Below are positions 18,033 through 27,025 of a DNA stretch of 64,000 nt, piece by piece. The stretch is from contig NZ_AUJE01000017.1 of the NCBI RefSeq assembly GCF_000424065.1, positions 19,745 through 83,744 on the forward strand, written 5' to 3'. The notes beneath the pieces were generated by a model. The model saw nothing but the letters and a program-made list of their open reading frames with translations, ran no database searches and had not been told where the DNA came from. Origin of the DNA: Selenomonas ruminantium subsp. ruminantium ATCC 12561 (lineage in GTDB: Bacteria; Bacillota; Negativicutes; Selenomonadales; Selenomonadaceae). The translations under genes were made by a program, and so were the position numbers. How positions within the stretch are numbered: position 1 is the stretch's first letter; each line of letters begins with the position of its first letter.

Positions 18033-19712
18033 TTATTTTCTGTCAGTATACCCTTTTTTAACGGAACTGTCAATATGCCAAATGAATACCACCACCTCAA
18101 AGGGACGCAGATTTTTTTCCACTCCTTCATAGTTTCCAAGTAATTTACGGAAACCAGCCTTGCTGTATTCCTGCAAAGATTTTTCTTGCAAGGAAACCGG
18201 ATGGCTGCGGAAATTACAGAAGATGACAAGTTTTTCCCCGTCCAGTTCCCGCTGATAGGCAATTACATCCGTGTTTTCTCTCTCCAGAAAAGTGATTGAA
18301 CCTTCGGCAATGATTGGCCGTTCATGACGCAAACGGATAAGCTGCTGATAGAAGGAAAAGATGGAATCCTGCTCCTGCCGTTCGGACTCCACATTGATTT
18401 GGCGGTAATTGTCAGGCGGCAGTATCCATGGTGTGACCGCAGAAAAGCCCGCATATTTTTCTGCTGACCACTGCATGGGCGTGCGGCCATTATCCCGGGA
18501 ACGGGCTGCAAGAATTTCCAAGGCTTCCTCAGAAGTTTTCCCTTGCTGCTGCAGGATTTTACAATAGTTAAGGCTTTCCACATCCCGATACTGTTCCAAG
18601 GAATTGTAATGTGCGTTGGTCATGCCGATTTCTTCCCCTTGGTAGATGTAAGGCGTTCCCCGCATGAGATGAATGCAGGCTGCCAGCATTTTAGCCGATT
18701 CCTTCCGCAAGGGGCCATCATCGCCGAAGCGTGAAACAGCCCGGGGCTGGTCGTGATTGCACCAGAAGGTGGCGTTCCAGCCTTCCCCGTCCTGCATACC
18801 TTCCTGCCATTGGGTAAAAAGGCGCTTGAGCTCTGTGATATCCGGCTTCATCAGCTGCCATTTGTCCCCAGCTTTGTAGTCCACCTTCAAATGATGGAAG
18901 CTGAACACCATGGCCAGTTCCTTATACCGGGGACTGGAGTAGTGAATGCAATTTTCCAGACTGGTGGAGGACATTTCCCCCACCGTCACCATGCCTTCAA
19001 TACCGCTTTCTCGCACCATTTCCTGCAAAAATTCATGTACATGGCGGCCATCGGTATAGAACCTGCGGCCATCTCCCTCATAATCGTCTGCAAAGACTTC
19101 CGGTTTGGAAATAAGGTTCACTACGTCGAAGCGGAAGCCCTTTAATCCCTTTGCCTTCCAAAAGCGCAGGATATCCTGAAGTTCACGCCGCACAGCTGGA
19201 TTCTCCCAGTTGAGGTCGGCCTGGGTCTTGTCAAAGAGATGCAAATACCACTTGCCCAGTTCAGGGACATATTCCCAGGCAGAGCCGCCAAATTTGGAAA
19301 CCCAATTGGTCGGCGGTTTGTCCGGCTCACCAGCTTGGAAAATGTAGTAGTCCTGATATTCCTTTTCCCCGGCCAGAGCGCGTTTGAACCATTCATGTTC
19401 CGTGGACGTATGGTTGAACACCATATCAAACATGAGGCCTATGCCACGCTTATCTGCTTCAGCAATAAGCCGCTCCACATCGGTCATGGTGCCGAAGCGC
19501 GGGTCAATGCAGCGGTAATTCGCTACATCATAACCATTATCCCTTTGAGGCGATACGAAAAACGGCGTAAGCCAAAGGTAATCTACCCCCAGCTCAGCAA
19601 GATAATCCATTTTCTCAAGGATGCCCGGCAAATCGCCCAAACCATCGCCATTGGCATCGCGAAAGGATTTTGGGTATATCTGATAGACAACTTTATTATG
19701 GAAATCTGCCAT
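18033..19712 (-). CDS. treC: Trehalose-6-phosphate hydrolase (GH13)
   Basis: A 559-residue cytoplasmic alpha-glucosidase of GH13 that splits trehalose 6-phosphate into glucose and glucose 6-phosphate. The N terminus VVYQIYPKSFRDANGDGLGD is typical of the oligo-1,6-glucosidase subfamily. The nucleophile Asp is in GFRFDVVNLI, the acid Glu in TVGEMSST and the third acidic residue in CNHDQPR. ATG 19712 has AGGAGG 10 bases upstream. The gene follows the trehalose PTS gene by 25 bases and ends before a terminator. Oligo-1,6-glucosidase is the alternative, but the PTS and TreR neighbours favour trehalose. Confidence 0.88.
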   Translation of the reverse strand: MADFHNKVVYQIYPKSFRDANGDGLGDLPGILEKMDYLAELGVDYLWLTPFFVSPQRDNGYDVANYRCIDPRFGTMTDVERLIAEADKRGIGLMFDMVFNHTSTEHEWFKRALAGEKEYQDYYIFQAGEPDKPPTNWVSKFGGSAWEYVPELGKWYLHLFDKTQADLNWENPAVRRELQDILRFWKAKGLKGFRFDVVNLISKPEVFADDYEGDGRRFYTDGRHVHEFLQEMVRESGIEGMVTVGEMSSTSLENCIHYSSPRYKELAMVFSFHHLKVDYKAGDKWQLMKPDITELKRLFTQWQEGMQDGEGWNATFWCNHDQPRAVSRFGDDGPLRKESAKMLAACIHLMRGTPYIYQGEEIGMTNAHYNSLEQYRDVESLNYCKILQQQGKTSEEALEILAARSRDNGRTPMQWSAEKYAGFSAVTPWILPPDNYRQINVESERQEQDSIFSFYQQLIRLRHERPIIAEGSITFLERENTDVIAYQRELDGEKLVIFCNFRSHPVSLQEKSLQEYSKAGFRKLLGNYEGVEKNLRPFEVVVFIWHIDSSVKKGYTDRK

Positions 19713-19737
19713 AATAAACACTCCTCCTATTTCCTTA

Positions 19738-21681
19738 TCAATATGCAGCGATGACCGTTTCACCGGCCTTGCCCTGCATGCCGGTTTGGAAGTCAAAACG
19801 GTCCACCCCATTTTTATTGGTGATGATGCAGACCGTCACATCGTCATGACCTGCTCCCTTAATCTTTTCACGGTCGAATTTCAGCAGCGGCGTACCAGCC
19901 TGCACTTCATCGCCCACCTTCACCAGATACGCAAAGCCATCGCCCTGCATATCGACTGTATCCAGGCCCACATGGAGCAAAATCTCTACACCATCAGGCA
20001 GCACCAGTCCCACTGCATGGCGGGAATCTTCCATAAGTACCGCTACTCTGCCCGCCACAGGAGCAAGCAAGGTTTCACTATGCGGACGGATAGCCAGCCC
20101 CTCGCCAACCAATCCTGCCGAGAATACGCCATCATTCACTTCCGGCAAAGAAATCACCTCGCCGTCCAAATAAGCCCGGAATTCATGCACACCTGCAGCA
20201 GCCTGTACCGGTACAATATGCTCCTCTGCAAAGGCCGCAGAAACCTCTTCTAGCACCATCTCTTTGTCCACGCCCTTTTTCTTGCCCACGAGCACGGTAA
20301 GGATAAACGGTACGGCAATGGCAGCCAACATGCTCAGCGCAAAGCTGGGCATATACTGGGGCTGGATAGAGAGAATGCCGGGAACACCGCCTACGCCGAT
20401 GGCATTGGCTGTGGTCGATGTGGACACACAGATCACGGCTGCACAAGCAGAACCGGTCATACCACAGATGAAAGGGAAGAAATATTTCAAATTTACACCG
20501 AAGATAGCCGGTTCCGTAACGCCAAGATAACAGGAAATCCAGGCAGGTACATTGATTTCCTGCGCAGCTGCATTTTTTCGCTGCAGGTAAATCATGGCCA
20601 GGACTGCCGAACCCTGCGCGATATTGGAAAGGGCAATCATGGGCCAGAGCATGGTGCCATGGTAATCGGCAATCAGCTGCAAATCAATGGCATTGGTCAT
20701 ATGATGCAGCCCCGTGATAACCAGCGGCGCGTAGATGAAACCAAAGATGGCGCCAAAAATCACTCGGAAATCCCCCGTAATACCAGAGAAAACCACGGCC
20801 GAAATCGCCGAACCAATCTTCCAGCCAATCGGCCCCAGGATAAAATGAGCAGCGCATACGGTCAGCACCAGACTGCAGAACGGCACCACAATCATGGAAA
20901 TCACGGCAGGAGTAATCTTACGGAAGAACCGCTCCAGATAGACCAGGGTCAAAGCCGCCAGAATAGCAGGCAGGACCTGCGCCTGATAACCAATCATATC
21001 CACCTTGAAGCCGCCAAAATCCCAAAAGGGAATCTTGTCCGCCGGAGTCGTGGCCACCGCATAAGCATTCAACAGCTGGCTGGAAACCAAGGTCAGGCCC
21101 AACACGATGCCCAAAATGGGCGTGCCTCCCATCTTCCGTACCACAGACCAGCAGATACCCACGGGAATCCCTAAATGGAAGACCGCTTCGCCAATCAGCC
21201 AGAGAAAGTGGTCCATGCCTGCCCAGAACGGACTGAGCTCCACCAAAGTCTTGGTGCCGTTCTCGAAAAGATACAAGGAATCAATGCAGTTGCGAAAACC
21301 TAAAATCAAACCACCGGTAATAATCGCCGGAATCAGCGGCGCAAAAATCTCTGCAGCAATCGCCGCGCCCCGCTGAAAAACATTCTGATTGGCCCCGGCT
21401 GCTTCCTTGACTGCATCCTTGGAAACGCCCTCAATTCCGGCGACCGCCGTGAAATCCTTGTAGAACTCGCTTACCGTGTTGCCAATGATGACTTGAAATT
21501 GTCCGGCCTGGGTAAAACTGCCCTTCACTACCTTCATCGCTTCAATGGCCTTGACATCTGCTTTCTTGGGGTCTCCCAACACAAAGCGCATCCGCGTCAT
21601 GCAGTGCGATACAGCAGCGATATTTTCCTTGCCGCCTACCAGACGTAAAAGTTCCTTTGCGTCCTCCGTATACTGACCCAT
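19738..21681 (-). CDS. treB: Trehalose-type PTS permease, EIIBCA fusion
   Basis: A 647-residue phosphotransferase permease. The EIIB domain (about 1-90) holds the phosphorylated Cys in VSHCMTRMRF. EIIC (about 105-470) has roughly ten membrane segments and the signature GLHHMTNAIDLQL. A C-terminal EIIA domain (about 500-647) contains the His in LLHVGLDTVDMQGDGF. The fused EIIA removes the need for a separate glucose-type EIIA. ATG 21681 is chosen because GGGG lies seven bases before it; ATG 21687 is too close to it. The divergent TreR gene and palindromic operators lie just upstream. Confidence 0.9.
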   Translation of the reverse strand: MGQYTEDAKELLRLVGGKENIAAVSHCMTRMRFVLGDPKKADVKAIEAMKVVKGSFTQAGQFQVIIGNTVSEFYKDFTAVAGIEGVSKDAVKEAAGANQNVFQRGAAIAAEIFAPLIPAIITGGLILGFRNCIDSLYLFENGTKTLVELSPFWAGMDHFLWLIGEAVFHLGIPVGICWSVVRKMGGTPILGIVLGLTLVSSQLLNAYAVATTPADKIPFWDFGGFKVDMIGYQAQVLPAILAALTLVYLERFFRKITPAVISMIVVPFCSLVLTVCAAHFILGPIGWKIGSAISAVVFSGITGDFRVIFGAIFGFIYAPLVITGLHHMTNAIDLQLIADYHGTMLWPMIALSNIAQGSAVLAMIYLQRKNAAAQEINVPAWISCYLGVTEPAIFGVNLKYFFPFICGMTGSACAAVICVSTSTTANAIGVGGVPGILSIQPQYMPSFALSMLAAIAVPFILTVLVGKKKGVDKEMVLEEVSAAFAEEHIVPVQAAAGVHEFRAYLDGEVISLPEVNDGVFSAGLVGEGLAIRPHSETLLAPVAGRVAVLMEDSRHAVGLVLPDGVEILLHVGLDTVDMQGDGFAYLVKVGDEVQAGTPLLKFDREKIKGAGHDDVTVCIITNKNGVDRFDFQTGMQGKAGETVIAAY

Positions 21682-21700
21682 ATTCATGCCCCTTTCCAGA

Positions 21701-21716
21701 ACTTGTTTAAACAACT
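21701..21716. promoter_or_regulatory. Probable TreR operator 1
   Basis: ACTTGTTTAAACAACT is a near-palindrome (one mismatch) of the same type as operator 2 and lies 20 bases before the PTS start codon. Confidence 0.6.
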
Positions 21717-21734
21717 TTATTTATATCATGCCAC

Positions 21735-21750
21735 ACTTGTTCAAACAAGT
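21735..21750. promoter_or_regulatory. Probable TreR operator 2
   Basis: ACTTGTTCAAACAAGT is a perfect 7+2+7 palindrome. It overlaps the likely -35 region of the PTS promoter on the minus strand (TTGACT at about 21749-21754). GntR-family TreR proteins bind such TTGT...ACAA palindromes, so repression lifted by trehalose 6-phosphate is inferred. Confidence 0.7.
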
Positions 21751-21862
21751 CAAGTGTAATTATTCTTTTTCGATAAGAAAGAATAATCAGTAAATTCTTC
21801 GCTGGTAAAAGACCTGAATCTATACTATAATGAAATCTGCAAGAAAGACCAGAGGTGATTTT

Positions 21863-22588
21863 ATGCCTAAAGCAAAATTCGATTCCATTTTTCACGATCT
21901 CAGACAGCGCATAGAAGAAGGACAGTATCCCTTCCAAAGTCTGCTGCCCTCAGAAAACCAACTGACAGAAATCTACAGCTGCTCCCGCAACACCATCCGC
22001 CGTGCTGTCGGCGGCCTGGCAGAACTTGGCTATGTACAGCCCCTTCATGGCCGGGGCGTTCGCGTCATCTACCAGCCCATTGCGCAAAATGAATTCACCA
22101 TCGGCGGCATCGAGTCCTTCAAAGAATCCGCTGCCCGGAATCACATGAAGGCCTCTACGGTAGTGCTGCGCTTTGCAGAAATCGTCACCGACGAGCGTCT
22201 CTCCCGCAAAACCGGCTTTCCCGCAGGCAGCGTTCTTTACGATATCCGGCGGGTACGCTGCTTAGACGGCAAAGCCCTGATTATGGATATCAACATGTTC
22301 CGCAAGGATCTCGTTCCCGGCCTCACAAAAGCCATTGCCGCCACTTCCATTTACGAATACATCGAGGATGTTCTGGGTATGACCATTGTCACCAGTAAGC
22401 GGCGTATGACCGTCGAACGGGCCACCCGCGAAGACGAAGCTTTTCTGGCCTTGGGCGATTACAACTGTCTGGCCGTAATTACCGGACAAACCTACAACGC
22501 TGACGGCGTACAGTTCGAATACACACAATCCCGTCATCAGCCAGATTACTTTTGCTTCGAAGACACCGCTATGCGCAGAAAAAAATGA
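21863..22588 (+). CDS. treR: GntR-family trehalose operon repressor
   Basis: A 241-residue regulator with an N-terminal winged helix (about 1-70; PSENQL then YSCSRNTIRRAVGGLAELGYV) and a C-terminal UTRA ligand domain (about 90-235). Family members sense trehalose 6-phosphate. ATG 21863 has GAGGTGATTTT in front and gives the usual short lead-in. A -10-like TATACTATAAT precedes it at about 21820-21830. It is divergent from the PTS-trehalase operon with two palindromes between, as expected for a local repressor. Confidence 0.9.
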   Translation: MPKAKFDSIFHDLRQRIEEGQYPFQSLLPSENQLTEIYSCSRNTIRRAVGGLAELGYVQPLHGRGVRVIYQPIAQNEFTIGGIESFKESAARNHMKASTVVLRFAEIVTDERLSRKTGFPAGSVLYDIRRVRCLDGKALIMDINMFRKDLVPGLTKAIAATSIYEYIEDVLGMTIVTSKRRMTVERATREDEAFLALGDYNCLAVITGQTYNADGVQFEYTQSRHQPDYFCFEDTAMRRKK

Positions 22589-22617
22589 CGGTTGAATGTT
22601 TATTGTTTTGGACTGTA

Positions 22618-23829
22618 TTATTGCAAACTCCCTGCCGCCATCTCCTCCACCACCTGATAGATATAGCCCAGGGCAGAATGCATTTTTTCCGGCGACAAAT
22701 CCACGCCATAACGTCGTTCCAGCTGACCTATCCCCTGTTCCATGCCGTCTGTTTGCTTCCCGGCTTGCAAATCGGCAAACGAGAGCTGACGGATATAGTC
22801 CTTGCTGAGATTCTGCATGCCCAGACCTATGAGGCGCACAGGCTGGCGCTTTACCTTTCGCAGCAGTTCCACCGCAATTTTGTAAATCTCATAGCCATCA
22901 TTGGTACTTTCACAGGTCTGGGAACGGGTAATGGATTTCATATCCCCATAGGTAATCTTCAGCGTTACCGTCCGGCCGTAAAGTTCCCGTTTCTTGAGCC
23001 GTTCATCCACATTGCGGGCCAAAATCAGCAGCACATCCTGCAAAAAGAAAAAGTTCCGCTGGTCCTTTTGAAAGGTCATTTCCCTGCTCAATGACTTGGC
23101 ATCGGCGGCATCATAATGAATCACCGGGCGTTCATCCAACCCTAATGCAGAATTGAGGATAAAGCTGCCGTGTTTTGGCCCAAACATTTCCAACACCTGT
23201 TTCGACTTGGCAATGATATCTTTGACCTTATAGATACCATAGCCATTTAATTTTTCTGCCGTGCGCTTGCCAATGCCGAAAATCACGCGGATATCCCGCT
23301 CGCTAATCAGCTTACAATACGACTCCCGGTCAGGAATCACAAAAAAGCCGTCCGGCTTCTTCTCCTCGCTCGCCATCTTAGCCGCCGACTTGGAATAGCC
23401 GATACCCACAGAACAGGTCAGTCCCGTCTCGGCCTTTACCCGGGCTTTTATCAAGAGGCCCAGTTCCTCGGGACTATGAAAATTTTTTACGGAACGGGTA
23501 ACGTCCAAATAGCCTTCATCGCAGGCAATGTACTCCGTGACATCCGCATAAGTTTCCCAAATATGATGAAGTTCCATTGATATCCGACGGTATTTTTCAT
23601 AGTCACCGTGCATAAAGACTGCCTGCGGGCAAAGCCGGTAAGCCTCCTTGATATTCATGGCCGAGTGAACGCCATACTTCCGGGCAATATAATTACAGGT
23701 GGAGACAACGCCTCGCTCATGGGGCTTGGCACCGATAATTACCGGCCTGTTCTTTAGTTTAGGATTGTCCCGGATTTCCACAGAGGCAAAAAAAGCATCC
23801 ATATCCACATGTATGATGACACGCTTCAT
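22618..23829 (-). CDS. dinB: DNA polymerase IV (Y family)
   Basis: A 403-residue translesion polymerase. The first metal Asp is in HVDMDAFFASVE and the catalytic pair in ACDEGYLDV, where most family members have SIDE or SCDE. The helix-hairpin-helix region VIFGIGKRTAEKLNGYG follows, then the little-finger domain. I see no clean beta-clamp-binding peptide at the very C terminus. ATG 23829 has GGAGGG seven bases upstream. Strong palindromes overlap its promoter, so it is probably repressed and damage-inducible. Confidence 0.92.
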   Translation of the reverse strand: MKRVIIHVDMDAFFASVEIRDNPKLKNRPVIIGAKPHERGVVSTCNYIARKYGVHSAMNIKEAYRLCPQAVFMHGDYEKYRRISMELHHIWETYADVTEYIACDEGYLDVTRSVKNFHSPEELGLLIKARVKAETGLTCSVGIGYSKSAAKMASEEKKPDGFFVIPDRESYCKLISERDIRVIFGIGKRTAEKLNGYGIYKVKDIIAKSKQVLEMFGPKHGSFILNSALGLDERPVIHYDAADAKSLSREMTFQKDQRNFFFLQDVLLILARNVDERLKKRELYGRTVTLKITYGDMKSITRSQTCESTNDGYEIYKIAVELLRKVKRQPVRLIGLGMQNLSKDYIRQLSFADLQAGKQTDGMEQGIGQLERRYGVDLSPEKMHSALGYIYQVVEEMAAGSLQ

Positions 23830-23840
23830 AAAAAGCCCTC

Positions 23841-23914
23841 CACTTTGTGTAATCATCTTACACAAAGTGTAACATAAAGGCAAAATTCAGGCAAGATAAT
23901 TACACACTGTGACC
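23841..23914. promoter_or_regulatory. dinB promoter covered by repeated TTACAC...GTGTAA operators
   Basis: On the minus strand TTGCCT (23878-23883) and TAAGAT (23855-23860) are 17 bases apart. The 15-base palindrome TTACACAAAGTGTAA (23858-23872) overlaps the -10 box and spacer. A second copy, TTACACAAAGTG in opposite orientation (23841-23852), forms with it a 12-bp perfect inverted repeat. A third, TTACACACTGTGAC, is at 23900-23913. The motif is unlike the Bacillus or E. coli LexA boxes. Confidence 0.65.
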
Positions 23915-23935
23915 TGCTCCTCATTGCAAAAAAAT

Positions 23936-23967
23936 CCGTTGATAGAACAAAGGTCAACGGATTTTTT
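23936..23967. terminator. Bidirectional hairpin terminator
   Basis: A-rich left flank, arms ATCCGTTGA/TCAACGGAT and a T-tract on the right give a terminator-like hairpin readable on both strands. It lies just outside the left end of the 281-bp inverted-repeat element and could protect dinB from transcription from mutS-mutL. Confidence 0.65.
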
Positions 23968-23968
23968 G

Positions 23969-24249
23969 ATAAATTGCAGTTTGTAGGTGCGAGCCTGAAC
24001 ACATTTGGTACAGCTCAGTGAGGCGGCGGTGGGAATACTTTTCCGCCGCTTCACTAAATGTCCCGCCAGCAGAAGTACGCATCTTCCAGTAACCTGCGCC
24101 GGTCTTGCCCGGCGCCATCTGGCTAAACAGCTCTAAAATTGCCGAGAGGGTCGTTTTAGCGGAAACAGAAAAAGTACTCCCCCGTGAACCCCTGACTGCG
24201 TATGAACAGGATACCTTTAGCACGAACGCGCTGACAAACTGCAATTTAT
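23969..24249. mobile_element. 281-bp element with perfect 16-bp terminal inverted repeats (MITE-like)
   Basis: ATAAATTGCAGTTTGT at 23969-23984 is repeated exactly inverted at 24234-24249. No transposase is inside. A minus-strand frame (24244 to 23954) runs almost end to end: 96 codons starting in one repeat and leaving through the other. It encodes an Arg/Ser-rich peptide with no recognisable domain. An internal GCGGCGG/CCGCCGC hairpin lies near 24025-24053. The right end stands nine bases from the stop codon of the methyltransferase gene. I see no clear target-site duplication. This layout fits a non-autonomous mobile element. Confidence 0.6.
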
Positions 24250-24257
24250 ATGTTGCT

Positions 24258-25055
24258 TTAGCACAGCCGCATTACCCCATACTGCACTTTGCTATACCTG
24301 CCCCCAGCCCGTTCCGTAAAGCCTAGGCGCGCAAATTCCCGGCTCTTGCTGGATTCTTTAAGCACCACGCGCTGTCTTGCCACTCTGCGGGCTTCGGCGA
24401 TGGTTTCCAGTGTCAGCGGATTTTTGTTGGCCACGGGCCGCAAAGGTGCAATGTTTTTGCTCTCGGCAAAGGGATGGCGGAACATGGGGTCAAAGTAGAT
24501 GACATCCACGGAATTGTCCGGCTGGGCTTTGAGGTATTCATAAGCCTCGGTGCAGACGGTCTTTACCCGGCGCATGGCCATAATAATCTGTTCGGTGTCC
24601 TTTTCATAATTGGCCAGCCCATAGCCCACCACCGCTTCAATGAGCGGCTGGGATTCAAGGCCCGTAACGCTGCCGCTCTCGCCCACTACAGCACTGGCCA
24701 CAATGGCATCTGCGCCGAATCCCAATGTACAATCCAGCACATCCATGCCCGGTTTTAGCCCCATAGCTTCTGCCATGCGGTCGCCATCACCGAAGCGCAG
24801 ATTTTTCATGCGCAGATGTGCCATATTCGGGTGAAAAAAGAGCTCCGCTTCCGGTGTAACGAGGGTCAGCAGGCCTTTTTTCGCCACCAAAGCAAACTTG
24901 GCGTCATAGCTTTGGCAAAGCTCTGGTATATTCGTGCGCCCGCGTTCGGCATAGGGAATATGCAGCCGCTCTGCCATCTCCCGGGCCAGTTTTTCACTGG
25001 GACGGTTCCATTTGCGGCCGGTAGTCGCTATGGCCGACAATTTATTTTCGTTCAA
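24258..25055 (-). CDS. SAM-dependent methyltransferase, RsmJ-like
   Basis: A 265-residue class I methyltransferase. SAM motif I reads DVLDCTLGFGADAIV and the catalytic motif is YFDPMFRHPF, as in the RsmJ (16S rRNA m2G1516) family. The first 70 residues form a small N-terminal domain. The start appears to be TTG 25055; no ATG or GTG with a good Shine-Dalgarno sequence is close. It is 17 bases downstream of mutL and probably co-transcribed. The family is assigned with reasonable confidence; the exact target base is inferred. Confidence 0.75.
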   Translation of the reverse strand: MNENKLSAIATTGRKWNRPSEKLAREMAERLHIPYAERGRTNIPELCQSYDAKFALVAKKGLLTLVTPEAELFFHPNMAHLRMKNLRFGDGDRMAEAMGLKPGMDVLDCTLGFGADAIVASAVVGESGSVTGLESQPLIEAVVGYGLANYEKDTEQIIMAMRRVKTVCTEAYEYLKAQPDNSVDVIYFDPMFRHPFAESKNIAPLRPVANKNPLTLETIAEARRVARQRVVLKESSKSREFARLGFTERAGGRYSKVQYGVMRLC

Positions 25056-25072
25056 TATCTATCCACACTTTC

Positions 25073-27025
25073 TCAAAAGCCAAAGCCTGTCCGCTTGAAC
25101 ATCTTGGCTAAATCTTCACTGCTGAATTTCAAAATCGTCGGGCGGCCATGGGGGCAGGTATAGGGAAAGGCCGTCGTAGAAAGCTCATCGAGCAAAATCT
25201 CCATCTGCCGCATATTGAGTTCTTCGCCCGCCTTGATGGCCGCCCGGCAGGCGGTTGTCGCAAGGCACGCCTGACGGATTTCCTTGGCGGTTGTCTCATG
25301 CATATTGCCCAAATCCGTCAAGATTTCCCGGATAATATCCTCGGCCTCTCCCACAGGCACATCAGCCGGTACTTCCATCAGGCGGTAGTCATAGTCGCCT
25401 GCCGCCTCCAAATGAAAGCCCAATTTGGCAAAGAGTTCCTTGTTGTCCTCCACCAAGGCCGCTTCTTTGCGGTCAAAGGTCAGGAGCTGATGCACCAAAA
25501 GCTGCTGGGAGGGAATGCCATCCGCCATAGCGGAGAGCTTATCAAACAAGATGCGCTCATGGGCGGCATGCTGGTCGATTATGTATAGCCCTTTCAAATC
25601 CTGCGCGATAATATAGGTCAAGTCGACCTGTCCAATGGGAATCATGCGCCCTGTATTTTCGGCAGGCTTCTCTGCAATTGACTGGTCAACAGTTGACAGG
25701 TCCATTTTTGACGGGTCATTTGACGCGTCAGCATTGTCAGCATTGGACAGGTCAGGCTGTGGACTGTCGGCTACCTGCTCATGGCGCTCCTGCGGCTGGT
25801 AATGCACCTGCCGCTCCTGCTGGAGCTTAGCCTGTGCTTCGGCAAAGCTTACCGCAGGTTTCACTGCCGGACGGCTGACTGCCTCGTAAATGGTCTTGGG
25901 CTGGTAACTTCCCTGTGCAGGTTGTGACGCGCTCACCTGCGGTGCCGGAGCACTGGCCGGCACAAACTGCATGGGCTCCATGCTGTATTCCACTTTGGGC
26001 TTTTCCACGACCGCCGCCACTTCCGTCAAATTGCCAGAGCTTGGACGAATGGCATCTAAGACCGACTTATAGACAGCCTTAAAAATGCGGCTCTCGTCCT
26101 CGAACTTCATTTCGCTTTTCTGCGGATGGACATTGACATCAATCGTACGCTGGGGCACTTCGATGTTGAGCACCGTGAAGGGAAAGCCGCTTTTCGGAAT
26201 CAGTGAGCGGTAGGCATTGTCAATCGCCTTGGCAATGGCGCGGTTCTGAATGATACGGCCGTTGACGATAAAGGTCTGCCAGGTGCGGGAACTCTTGAGC
26301 ATGGAGGGCTTGGTGATAAAGCCCGAAATCTTCAGGTCTTCATCCTCCAGATTAAGGGTCAGCAAAGAATCCGCTACCTGCCCGCCATAAATGGCCTGCA
26401 CGGTATCAAAAAGATTACCGTTGCCCGGCGTCACCACTGAGGTCTTGTTGTTGTTGATAAACTGAAAGGCGATATCGGGACGGGACAGTGCCAGCTTGAT
26501 GATGAAATCGTTGATTTTGCCGCCCTCGGTATGGTTGGTCTTGAGGAACTTCTTGCGGGCGGGCGTGTTGAAGAACAAGTCTTCCACCTTGATGCTCGTG
26601 CCCACATTGCAGCCCATTTCGATGATATCCGGCGCCTTGCCGCCGCTGATTTCCACTTTCGTCCCCAAATCACTGCCCGGCTCACGGGTCAGCATGGTAA
26701 AGCGGGACACGGAAGCAATGGTCGGCAGGGCCTCACCACGGAAGCCCATGGTAGAAATGCTGTTGAGGTCCGAAACCTCTTGAATCTTGCTCGTGGCGTG
26801 GCGCAGGATAGCCACGGAGGCATCTTCTTTGCTCATGCCCTTGCCGTTATCCGTCACCCGCATAAAGGATGTGCCGCCTGCCATGATTTCCACTTCAATG
26901 CGGGTTGCCCCCGCATCCATGGCATTTTCGATGAGTTCTTTAATTACCGATGCCGGACGCTCCACCACTTCGCCTGCGGCGATTTTGTTGATGGTGTTAT
27001 CGTCAAGCACATGAATCTTCGTCAT
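25073..27025 (-). CDS. mutL: DNA mismatch repair protein MutL
   Basis: A 650-residue protein. The N-terminal GHKL ATPase shows ELIENAMDAGAT, DNGKGM and GFRGEALPTIASV. A proline- and serine-rich linker spans about 345-470. The C-terminal dimerisation and endonuclease domain has DQHAAHERILFD, ATTACRAAIKAG and CPHGRPT, so it belongs to the nicking type; the last acid of the DQHA motif is Asp instead of the usual Glu. The linker DNA (25679-25754) carries a cluster of TGACNNGTCA palindromes reading as D-x-S. The start overlaps the mutS stop by four bases (ATGA). Confidence 0.95.
   Translation of the reverse strand: MTKIHVLDDNTINKIAAGEVVERPASVIKELIENAMDAGATRIEVEIMAGGTSFMRVTDNGKGMSKEDASVAILRHATSKIQEVSDLNSISTMGFRGEALPTIASVSRFTMLTREPGSDLGTKVEISGGKAPDIIEMGCNVGTSIKVEDLFFNTPARKKFLKTNHTEGGKINDFIIKLALSRPDIAFQFINNNKTSVVTPGNGNLFDTVQAIYGGQVADSLLTLNLEDEDLKISGFITKPSMLKSSRTWQTFIVNGRIIQNRAIAKAIDNAYRSLIPKSGFPFTVLNIEVPQRTIDVNVHPQKSEMKFEDESRIFKAVYKSVLDAIRPSSGNLTEVAAVVEKPKVEYSMEPMQFVPASAPAPQVSASQPAQGSYQPKTIYEAVSRPAVKPAVSFAEAQAKLQQERQVHYQPQERHEQVADSPQPDLSNADNADASNDPSKMDLSTVDQSIAEKPAENTGRMIPIGQVDLTYIIAQDLKGLYIIDQHAAHERILFDKLSAMADGIPSQQLLVHQLLTFDRKEAALVEDNKELFAKLGFHLEAAGDYDYRLMEVPADVPVGEAEDIIREILTDLGNMHETTAKEIRQACLATTACRAAIKAGEELNMRQMEILLDELSTTAFPYTCPHGRPTILKFSSEDLAKMFKRTGFGF
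25679..25754. repeat. TGACNNGTCA cluster in the mutL linker
   Basis: Full copies are at 25679-25688 (TGACTGGTCA), 25709-25718 (TGACGGGTCA) and 25721-25730 (TGACGCGTCA). One-mismatch copies are at 25694-25703 and 25745-25754. Spacings (15, 15, 12, 24) are multiples of three and keep the reading frame. Confidence 0.75.
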
